In this document: piece by piece, positions 1 to 4,955 of the stretch
How positions within the stretch are numbered: the first letter of the stretch is position 1
How the letters are laid out: every line of letters begins with the position of its first letter
Assembly (NCBI RefSeq): GCF_041817755.1
Contig: NZ_JBGYBX010000013.1
Span: 1-8,697, forward strand
DNA length: 8,697 nucleotides
Direction: 5' to 3'
Source of the DNA: Glaesserella sp041817755
GTDB lineage: Bacteria > Pseudomonadota > Gammaproteobacteria > Enterobacterales > Pasteurellaceae
Translations under genes and position numbers: made by a program
The notes under the pieces: model-generated
Databases searched by the model: none
The model's input: only the letters and a program-made list of their open reading frames with translations
What the model was told of the DNA's origin: nothing

Positions 1-204
1 AATATGATTCGTAAAGGTAGTAATAAAACGTTCATTCACGATGAGAACAGTGTTGGATTGGACGTGAAAAGTCACCAAGAATGTGCAGCTATTTTTCGAC
101 GTGCTAAACGTTTTATTTGCTATGATGATTACACTGCCATTATTGGGATTATATGTCGGGGCATAGATAAAAAATTGCATAATTATTGTATATCTAATTT
201 ATAA
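1..204 (+). CDS. 3' end of a probable polysaccharide glycosyltransferase-like gene, partial and possibly decayed
   Basis: The frame is already open at base 1, so the ATG at 4 is probably not the start and the gene continues off the left edge. The readable peptide contains FIHDENS, then SHQECAAIFRRAKRF, then YDDYTA. From memory this resembles the SHQE...FRRSKRFISYDDYTAYS region of proteins encoded in LPS or capsule glycan loci of Pasteurellaceae and Vibrionaceae. Those relatives carry on with a Cys/Gly-rich stretch and many more residues, whereas here the frame loses resemblance after YDDYTA and stops about 20 residues later. An alternative frame around 145-165 reads LLGLYVGA before a stop, so a frameshift followed by decay is possible. 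The tract is AT-rich compared with the genes to its right. The family call is tentative; what is seen is only an open frame with a recognisable-looking motif and an abrupt end. Confidence 0.4.
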   Translation, partial: NMIRKGSNKTFIHDENSVGLDVKSHQECAAIFRRAKRFICYDDYTAIIGIICRGIDKKLHNYCISNL

Positions 205-293
205 CTAGTGCTTATTGTACAATAAACTTTCAATTTTTGTTAGAAGATGAGTATATTAATAGGATAAGAGATAGAGGATAGTTTTAAATAGTA

Positions 294-321
294 AAAAACC
301 TCCACTATTGTGGAGGTTTTT
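294..321. terminator. bidirectional intrinsic terminator between the left-edge gene and rpmE
   Basis: There is a perfect 12-bp inverted repeat, arms 294-305 and 310-321, with a 4-nt loop. The arms have a GC-rich CCTCCAC/GTGGAGG core flanked by A5 on one side and T5 on the other, so it can terminate transcription in both directions. It begins 16 bp past the rpmE stop codon and would also stop anything transcribed rightward from the left-edge gene. Confidence 0.85.
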
Positions 322-336
322 CTGAAAAATTTCAAA

Positions 337-549
337 TTATTTTGTGCTTGGAATACTGAAGCGTTTGTTGAAGCGCTCAACACGACCACCGGTGTCAACA
401 ACACGTTGTTTACCGGTATAGAACGGGTGGCAGTTGCCACAAACGTCTAAGTTTAAATCTTTACCCACAGTTGAACGGGTTTTAATCACGTTACCGCAAG
501 AACATGTTGCAGTAATTTCTACATATTTAGGATGAATACCTTGTTTCAT
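337..549 (-). CDS. rpmE: 50S ribosomal protein bL31 (zinc-binding type)
   Basis: This 70-residue protein is the large-subunit protein bL31, which helps form an intersubunit bridge between the 50S central protuberance and the 30S head. It starts MKQGIHPKY and carries C16-x-C18 and C37-x2-C40, the four zinc ligands of the C+ form; C-minus paralogues lack them. The length is normal for the family. AGAGG at 559-563 is spaced 9 nt from the ATG. The gene stands alone and is divergent from tktA, with its own terminator immediately downstream. Its leader can fold so that the ribosome-binding site is paired (560-587). Known autogenous control of bL31 synthesis in E. coli makes translational feedback plausible here; that control is inferred, not shown. 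Confidence 0.97.
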   Translation of the reverse strand: MKQGIHPKYVEITATCSCGNVIKTRSTVGKDLNLDVCGNCHPFYTGKQRVVDTGGRVERFNKRFSIPSTK

Positions 550-559
550 TATAGAAAAC

Positions 560-587
560 CTCTAACGAAGCCATATCGCCACTAGAG
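560..587 (-). promoter_or_regulatory. rpmE leader hairpin sequestering the ribosome-binding site
   Basis: Read on the minus strand, CTCTAGTGG (587-579) can pair with TCGTTAGAG (568-560), leaving a 10-nt loop. The stem has 9 pairs, three of them G-U wobbles. Its 3' arm contains the AGAG of the rpmE Shine-Dalgarno sequence, so folding would occlude initiation. bL31 is known to repress its own translation in E. coli, and ribosomal-protein leaders for L31 have been described in gammaproteobacteria. Whether this is that element needs a covariance-model search. Confidence 0.45.
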
Positions 588-608
588 CATACTACTTAGC
601 TGTCTAGT

Positions 609-637
609 ACCATATGTATTAATAAAAAGCAGGACAA
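609..637 (-). promoter_or_regulatory. candidate sigma-70 promoter of rpmE (proximal)
   Basis: On the minus strand TTGTCC (637-632) and TATGGT (614-609) are separated by exactly 17 bp. Transcription would start near 602, giving a leader of about 53 nt that contains the 560-587 hairpin. The -35 element lies inside the 629-646 inverted repeat, so the two readings of this DNA compete. Confidence 0.4.
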
Positions 638-646
638 TCGCCCTGC
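629..646 (-). promoter_or_regulatory. terminator-like hairpin upstream of rpmE
   Basis: On the minus strand GCAGG (646-642) and CCTGC (633-629) form a 5-bp stem around an 8-nt loop and are followed at once by TTTTTATT, the layout of a weak intrinsic terminator facing rpmE. On the plus strand no T-run follows. If transcription begins at the distal promoter (663-691), this could act as an attenuator in the rpmE leader. It may equally be a chance repeat within the proximal promoter. Confidence 0.3.
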
Positions 647-662
647 AACCAAAAGAGCGGGT

Positions 663-691
663 ATTTTACGTAAGATCATGATAAATAGCAA
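663..691 (-). promoter_or_regulatory. candidate sigma-70 promoter of rpmE (distal)
   Basis: On the minus strand TTGCTA (691-686), a 17-bp spacer and TAAAAT (668-663) make a good sigma-70 match. Transcription would begin near 655, just ahead of the terminator-like hairpin at 629-646, giving a leader of about 106 nt before rpmE. In AT-rich intergenic DNA such matches also arise by chance. Confidence 0.35.
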
Positions 692-709
692 TCAGTTTTT
701 TATATTGAT

Positions 710-725
710 AAGTAAACGTTTGCCT
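710..725. promoter_or_regulatory. PurR/LacI-family-like operator upstream of tktA
   Basis: The site AAGTAAACGTTTGCCT matches 13 of 16 positions of the PurR box ACGCAAACGTTTGCGT and contains the perfect 8-bp palindrome AAACGTTT with the central CpG typical of LacI-family operators. It is centred about 96 bp upstream of the predicted tktA start and about 63 bp upstream of the distal rpmE start. PurR is the best sequence fit; RbsR or another family member is possible. Confidence 0.35.
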
Positions 726-741
726 AGAATTGTCGGTGTAA

Positions 742-763
742 TTTTGTGAACTTGATCACATTT
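742..763. promoter_or_regulatory. CRP (cAMP receptor protein) binding site for tktA
   Basis: TGTGA (745-749), six bases and TCACA (756-760) form a perfect core, flanked by TTT on the left and TTT on the right as in the 22-bp consensus. The centre at 752.5 lies 61.5 bp upstream of base 814, the start predicted from the -10 box. That is the classic class I activation position. The core is TGTGA rather than TGCGA, so it is the ordinary type and not the Sxy-dependent competence type. Confidence 0.65.
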
Positions 764-802
764 TATCATGATGATTTTACGCAAGTATTTGTAAAAATAG
801 TG

Positions 803-808
803 TAGAAT
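803..808 (+). promoter_or_regulatory. tktA promoter -10 element
   Basis: TAGAAT at 803-808 is a good -10 hexamer. At 17-bp spacing the -35 position (780-785) reads CGCAAG, a poor match, which is what an activator-dependent promoter shows. The predicted start is near 814, giving a leader of about 36 nt before the tktA ATG. Confidence 0.5.
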
Positions 809-849
809 CTACGAATTATTTTACGTTAATTTCTTTCTAGGAGTAAATA

Positions 850-2856
850 ATGGCAGAACGTAGAGAACTGGCAAATGCTATCCGTTTTTTAAGTATGGAC
901 GCAGTACAAAAAGCAAATTCAGGTCATCCTGGTGCACCAATGGGGATGGCAGATATTGCGGAAGTGTTATGGCGTGATTTTTTATCACATAATCCAACCA
1001 ACCCGGCATGGGCAAACCGTGATCGCTTCGTACTTTCTAACGGACACGGCTCAATGTTAATTTATAGTCTGTTACACTTAACAGGCTACGATCTTTCAAT
1101 TGAAGATTTAAAACAGTTCCGTCAATTACACTCTAAAACCCCGGGGCACCCGGAATATGGCTATGCACCAGGCGTTGAAACCACAACAGGTCCGTTAGGT
1201 CAAGGGATTACCAATGCGGTAGGTATGGCGATTGCAGAAAAAACGTTAGCGGCACAATTTAACCGTAAAGGTCACGAGATTGTAAACCACTACACTTATG
1301 CGTTCTTAGGTGATGGCTGTTTAATGGAGGGCATCTCACACGAGGCTTGTTCATTAGCAGGCACTTTAGGTTTAGGCAAATTAATCGCTTTCTATGATGA
1401 CAACAATATTTCGATTGACGGTCACGTGGATGGTTGGTTCTCTGACGATACTGCAATGCGTTTTGAGTCGTACGGCTGGCAAGTTATCCGCAATGTTGAT
1501 GGACACAATGCGGAGCAAATTAAATTTGCAATTGAAAATGCACAAGCAGAAAAAGATCGCCCAACATTAATTATCTGTAAAACCATTATCGGTTACGGCT
1601 CGCCAAATAAATGTAACTCACACGATTGTCACGGTGCACCATTAGGTGATGCAGAAATTGCAGCTGCACGTGAATACTTAAAATGGGAACACGCACCTTT
1701 TGTTATTCCAGCTGAAATCTATGCAGAATGGGACGCAAAAGCAAAAGGCTTAATTGCAGAGAAAGAGTGGAATGCAAAATTTGCAGCTTATGAAACCGCT
1801 TACCCGGAGCTTGCGGCTGAATTTAAACGTCGTGTTGCAGGTGAATTACCAGCGAACTGGGCGGCAGAATCACAGGCATTCATTGAAAAATTACAAGCAA
1901 ACCCGGCAAACATTGCAAGCCGTAAAGCATCACAAAATGCGATTGAAGCTTATGCACACCTTCTTCCTGAGTTTTTAGGCGGTTCTGCAGACTTAGCGAG
2001 TTCAAACTTAACATTATGGTCCGGTTCAAAACCGATTCGTGCGGATTACAATGTGGATGGCAACTACATCAACTACGGCGTGCGTGAGTTCGGTATGTCA
2101 GCGATTATGAACGGTATCGCTTTACACGGTGGCTTTATCCCATACGGTGCAACCTTCTTAATGTTTATGGAATATGCACACAATGCGGTGCGTATGGCGG
2201 CGTTAATGAAACAACGCTCATTATTCGTTTACACCCACGACTCTATCGGTTTGGGTGAAGATGGCCCAACTCACCAACCGGTCGAACAGACTGCGGCATT
2301 ACGTTTAATTCCAAATCTTCAAACCTGGAGACCGTGCGACCAAGTCGAATCTGCGGTAGCGTGGAAAGCGGCAGTTGAACGTAAAGATGGTCCGAGTGCC
2401 TTAATCTTCACTCGTCAAAACCTGGCTCAAATGGAACGTACCCCGGAACAACTTGCCAACGTGGCTCGTGGTGGTTATATCCTACGTCAATGCTGTGAAA
2501 AAGGCGATTGCCCGGATTTAATCTTAATCGCAACCGGTTCGGAAGTAGAGTTAGCGATGAAAGCGGCGGATGTATTGAGTGCCGAAGGGCATCAAGTGCG
2601 AGTGGTTTCCATGCCAAGCACTAATGTGTTTGACGCACAAGATGAAGCTTATCGTGAAGCGGTATTGCCAAGCTCGGTAACCAAACGTGTAGCAATTGAA
2701 GCGGGTATTTCAGATTTCTGGTACAAATATGTCGGCTTTGGTGGTCGTATTGTTGGCATGAATAGTTTCGGCGAATCCGCACCGGCGGGCGAATTATTCA
2801 AACTCTTCGGCTTTACCGTCGATAATGTGGTCGCGAAAGCGAAAGAAATTTTATAA
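850..2856 (+). CDS. tktA: transketolase
   Basis: This 668-residue thiamine-diphosphate enzyme of the non-oxidative pentose phosphate pathway moves two-carbon ketol units between sugar phosphates, linking ribose-5-P, xylulose-5-P and erythrose-4-P to glycolysis. It aligns along its whole length with E. coli TktA (663 aa). Substrate and cofactor histidines are visible at H26 (GHPGAP), H66 (NGHGS), H100 (PGHP), H463 (YTHDS) and H475 (THQP). The ThDP/metal motif runs from G154-D155-G156 to N185-N186. The catalytic glutamate is E413 in VREFG. TAGGAG at 838-843, 6 nt from the ATG, fixes the start. The gene is alone on its strand, with its own promoter region and a strong terminator. A CRP site and a PurR-like site upstream suggest control by carbon and perhaps purine status. 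Residues 548-554 add a CC-x4-C cluster not seen in E. coli TktA. Confidence 0.98.
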   Translation: MAERRELANAIRFLSMDAVQKANSGHPGAPMGMADIAEVLWRDFLSHNPTNPAWANRDRFVLSNGHGSMLIYSLLHLTGYDLSIEDLKQFRQLHSKTPGHPEYGYAPGVETTTGPLGQGITNAVGMAIAEKTLAAQFNRKGHEIVNHYTYAFLGDGCLMEGISHEACSLAGTLGLGKLIAFYDDNNISIDGHVDGWFSDDTAMRFESYGWQVIRNVDGHNAEQIKFAIENAQAEKDRPTLIICKTIIGYGSPNKCNSHDCHGAPLGDAEIAAAREYLKWEHAPFVIPAEIYAEWDAKAKGLIAEKEWNAKFAAYETAYPELAAEFKRRVAGELPANWAAESQAFIEKLQANPANIASRKASQNAIEAYAHLLPEFLGGSADLASSNLTLWSGSKPIRADYNVDGNYINYGVREFGMSAIMNGIALHGGFIPYGATFLMFMEYAHNAVRMAALMKQRSLFVYTHDSIGLGEDGPTHQPVEQTAALRLIPNLQTWRPCDQVESAVAWKAAVERKDGPSALIFTRQNLAQMERTPEQLANVARGGYILRQCCEKGDCPDLILIATGSEVELAMKAADVLSAEGHQVRVVSMPSTNVFDAQDEAYREAVLPSSVTKRVAIEAGISDFWYKYVGFGGRIVGMNSFGESAPAGELFKLFGFTVDNVVAKAKEIL

Positions 2857-2875
2857 TACCTTCGATGAAATGACG

Positions 2876-2909
2876 AAAAACGGACTGGAGACAGTCCGTT
2901 TTTGTTTTT
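2876..2909 (+). terminator. intrinsic terminator of tktA
   Basis: A perfect 12-bp stem, AAAAACGGACTG (2876-2887) with CAGTCCGTTTTT (2892-2903), closes on a GAGA tetraloop and runs into T5-G-T5. It starts 20 bp past the tktA stop. The A-run on the left arm could also let it work for ksgA transcripts on the other strand. Confidence 0.93.
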
Positions 2910-2967
2910 ACAAGCGGTCGGATCCGATATCTTTTTTGCAAAAATATCGGCGGAACTGACCGCTTGT
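2910..2967. repeat. inverted pair of Apl-type DNA uptake sequences forming a 58-bp palindrome
   Basis: ACAAGCGGTC at 2910-2919 faces its exact reverse complement at 2958-2967. Inside are a second inverted repeat, CCGATAT (2924-2930) with ATATCGG (2944-2950), and the central palindrome TTTTTGCAAAAA (2933-2944). TTGCAAA begins 26 nt from the core start on each strand, so both signals share one TTGCAA half-site. The pair sits between the convergent ends of tktA and ksgA and could fold as a terminator stem, a common place for paired uptake sequences. Confidence 0.9.
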
Positions 2968-2979
2968 AAGCTATCCGCT

Positions 2980-3846
2980 TTACTCTTCGTCGAAGAATTC
3001 CATGGATGAGTTCGGTGTTTCAGGGGGATTGTCATATAACCAATTGGCTAAGCGGGCATAATCCGCCAGGCTTAAATTTTCCGCCCGTGCGTTTAAATCT
3101 ACACCTAAGCCTTCCAGCTGCTCGGCACTGAAAAGTGCGGAAAGCGCATTTCTTAAGGTTTTACGCCGTTGGTTAAACGCCTGTGTGGTTACGCGGTTTA
3201 ACCAATAGACATCTTTCACCGGATGAGGGAGGGTTTTATATGGCACCAAACGGACTACCGCCGAATCGACTTTCGGTGCCGGTTTAAATGCGGAAGGCGG
3301 CACTTCTAAGACCGGCATGACTTGGCAATAATATTGTGCCATGATGGTTAAGCGCCCGTAGGCTTTACTGTTCGGTGCGGCACACAACCGTTTGACCACT
3401 TCTTTTTGCAACATAAAATGCATATCTTGGACAAGGTCGTGAAATTTAAATAAGTGGAACATCAATGGCGTGGAGATGTTGTAAGGTAAATTACCGAATA
3501 TCCGCACGCCTTGTCCTTCAGGTAAATTGAGGCTGTTGAAATAATCGCGGAAATCAAAGCGCAGCGCATCTTGTTCAATCACCGTTAATTTATGGTTTAA
3601 AAAAGGATGGTGACGTAGCCGTTCGGCTAAATCGCGATCCAGTTCGACGACGGTCAGTTTATCGACCAACTCGGCAACCGGTTCGGTTAATGCACCGAGG
3701 CCGGGGCCGATTTCCAGTAAAAATTGCCCGTTTTGCGGGTGAATGGCGGCAACGATATGATGGATAACGTTTTGATCGTGTAAAAAGTTTTGTCCGAAAC
3801 GTTTACGGGCAGTATGTCCTAGGTGTTTTTTGGTATTCGGGCTCAT
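2980..3846 (-). CDS. rsmA: 16S rRNA (adenine1518-N6/adenine1519-N6) dimethyltransferase KsgA
   Basis: RsmA/KsgA dimethylates two adjacent adenines in the helix 45 loop of 16S rRNA during late 30S assembly; its loss gives kasugamycin resistance. The protein is 288 aa from the chosen start MSPNTKKH. It shows the N-terminal RFGQNFL motif (16-22), the SAM-binding EIGPGLG (45-51), acidic E68 and D93, and the catalytic GNLPYNIS motif (NLPY at 119-122). The C-terminal part carries AFNQRRKTLRNAL and ends in an acidic tail, FFDEE. An in-frame ATG at 3886-3888 would add 14 residues, but that DNA is an uptake sequence (3857-3889) and only the inner start has a Shine-Dalgarno. The gene is convergent with tktA and downstream of surA, separated by a terminator. 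A weak promoter (TTGTTT 3902-3897, 16 bp, TATTGC 3880-3875) could drive it. Confidence 0.96.
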   Translation of the reverse strand: MSPNTKKHLGHTARKRFGQNFLHDQNVIHHIVAAIHPQNGQFLLEIGPGLGALTEPVAELVDKLTVVELDRDLAERLRHHPFLNHKLTVIEQDALRFDFRDYFNSLNLPEGQGVRIFGNLPYNISTPLMFHLFKFHDLVQDMHFMLQKEVVKRLCAAPNSKAYGRLTIMAQYYCQVMPVLEVPPSAFKPAPKVDSAVVRLVPYKTLPHPVKDVYWLNRVTTQAFNQRRKTLRNALSALFSAEQLEGLGVDLNARAENLSLADYARLANWLYDNPPETPNSSMEFFDEE

Positions 3847-3851
3847 TATTT

Positions 3852-3857
3852 TCCTTA
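3852..3857 (-). promoter_or_regulatory. ribosome-binding site deciding the rsmA/ksgA start
   Basis: TAAGGA on the minus strand lies 5 nt before the ATG at 3846. The upstream in-frame ATG at 3888 has no such site, which settles the choice of start. Confidence 0.8.
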
Positions 3858-3889
3858 CAAGCGGTATGATTTTCGCAATATTTTGCAAA
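3857..3889 (+). repeat. DNA uptake sequence between surA and rsmA
   Basis: The core ACAAGCGGT (3857-3865) is followed by TTGCAAA at 3883, the same 26-nt offset as the other four copies. It fills the surA-rsmA gap and translates in frame into MQNIAKIIPLV, a spurious N-terminal extension of KsgA. Confidence 0.88.
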
Positions 3890-3892
3890 TTT

Positions 3893-3929
3893 GATAAAAC
3901 AAAGAACCCCGCACGGAGCGAGGTTCTTT
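3893..3929 (-). terminator. intrinsic terminator of surA
   Basis: A 12-bp stem, arms 3918-3929 and 3901-3912, with a 5-nt loop and one G-U pair when read as minus-strand RNA, is followed by GTTTTATC. It lies 15 bp beyond the surA stop and isolates rsmA from the upstream transcript, at least partly. Confidence 0.85.
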
Positions 3930-3943
3930 CAATTGAGGTTATT

Positions 3944-4885
3944 TTACTCGTTTATGTATTTAATTTCAGCACGATTTTTCAAAGCTTTAACCCAGTCTTT
4001 GGACGCTTCTTGCGCTTGCTTATTGACTAATTGTTCATACGCTTTCTGCAGATAAGCATCTTCGGTACGATCGCCTTGGCGGGTATCAGTGACTTTCAAA
4101 ATATGCCAACCGAATTGCGATTTAAACGGGGCGGTAATGGCTCCTGTTTTGCTTTGTTTTGCCGCTTTGGCGAAAGCCGGATCGTATGCATCTAAAAAGT
4201 TCCAACCTAAATCACCGCCGTCTGCGCCGGATGCGTAGTCAACGGAGTTTGCTTTGGCGGCATCTTCAAAGGTTGTTTTGCCCGCTTTAATATCGGCAAC
4301 AATACTGTTGAGTTTCGCTTTTGCCTGTGCGTCATTGAGTACAGGGGTGGTTTTAATCAGAATATGACTGATACGGTGTTCCGTACCGGTCACCGGTTTC
4401 AAACTGCCGTTGGCTTTGGCATTATCAAGCATCTGCTTTGCCAACCCTTGTACGTCTTGTGGTTGTACTTGAATCGATTTCCCGATAGCTTGGTTACGCA
4501 CTTGTTCCATCATAATTTGATGGGCGATTTGTTGGCGGTATTGATTCAATGTAATGCGTTGTGAATCCAAATAATCCAATAATTGACCGTAAGTAATGCC
4601 GTTTTGAATCGCAATATTTTCAATAATTTGGTCAACTTGCGCATAATCGACTTTGATGCCGGATTCTTGGATTGCCCGTTGTACAAGGAAATCATCGATC
4701 ACACTGTCTAATGCAACTCGTTGATTGGTTTCGGTTTTGGCTTTTTTGCCCAGTGCTTTGAGAACTTGGCTTTGCATAATCGGATAACCATCGACGGTGG
4801 CAACAACACGCTCTTCAGCCGATACGTTTTGTGATACGGCAAACAGAGTGCATGCAGCAAGTAATAATGATTTTGTAAACTTCAT
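3944..4885 (-). CDS. surA: periplasmic chaperone / peptidyl-prolyl isomerase SurA, single-parvulin form
   Basis: SurA carries unfolded outer-membrane proteins across the periplasm to the BAM complex. The 313-residue protein opens with a Sec signal peptide, MKFTK, a hydrophobic stretch and likely cleavage after VSA-23. The SurA N-terminal chaperone region spans roughly 25-165. One parvulin domain follows (about 168-267), recognisable by HILIK (174-178), GGDLGW (223-228) and FGWHILKV (258-265). A C-terminal helix completes the chaperone module. E. coli SurA is 428 aa with two parvulin domains, so one is absent here; this shorter build also occurs in Haemophilus. AGGA spaced 7 nt before the ATG supports the start. 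It lies 70 bp after hldE with no visible terminator, so read-through from der-hldE is likely. I could not identify a convincing sigma-E promoter. Its proximity to rsmA parallels enterobacteria. Confidence 0.93.
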   Translation of the reverse strand: MKFTKSLLLAACTLFAVSQNVSAEERVVATVDGYPIMQSQVLKALGKKAKTETNQRVALDSVIDDFLVQRAIQESGIKVDYAQVDQIIENIAIQNGITYGQLLDYLDSQRITLNQYRQQIAHQIMMEQVRNQAIGKSIQVQPQDVQGLAKQMLDNAKANGSLKPVTGTEHRISHILIKTTPVLNDAQAKAKLNSIVADIKAGKTTFEDAAKANSVDYASGADGGDLGWNFLDAYDPAFAKAAKQSKTGAITAPFKSQFGWHILKVTDTRQGDRTEDAYLQKAYEQLVNKQAQEASKDWVKALKNRAEIKYINE

Positions 4886-4955
4886 TTTTTATTCCTATAA
4901 AAGGTCGTTAACTTAAACAATAGTGGTTGCTTAGAATCAAAATTTAAAAAAAGGT

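Noticed and set aside
212..225. Perfect 14-bp palindrome TTATTGTACAATAA downstream of the left-edge gene
   Set aside because: A perfect AT-rich palindrome of this length is expected about once by chance in a window this size. It has no loop or T-run, so it is not a terminator.
752..769. Possible FNR site, TTGAT followed by ATCAT
   Set aside because: The half-sites are 8 bp apart instead of 4, and the first overlaps the much better CRP site.
2649..3035. 128-codon minus-strand open frame across the tktA end
   Set aside because: It runs through the transketolase coding region, the terminator and the uptake-sequence palindrome and resembles no protein; it is a shadow frame.
3130..3142. AAGTGCGG resembling the Haemophilus influenzae uptake core AAGTGCGGT
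   Set aside because: The ninth base is wrong, it lies in conserved ksgA coding sequence, and the window clearly uses the other (ACAAGCGGT) dialect.
3847..3888. 14-residue N-terminal extension of KsgA
   Set aside because: It is the translation of an uptake sequence with no ribosome-binding site, while the inner ATG has TAAGGA at good spacing.
4850..4861. Lipobox-like LAAC at residues 9-12 of SurA
   Set aside because: The cysteine comes too early for a lipoprotein signal peptide, and a standard signal-peptidase I site (VSA-EE) follows.
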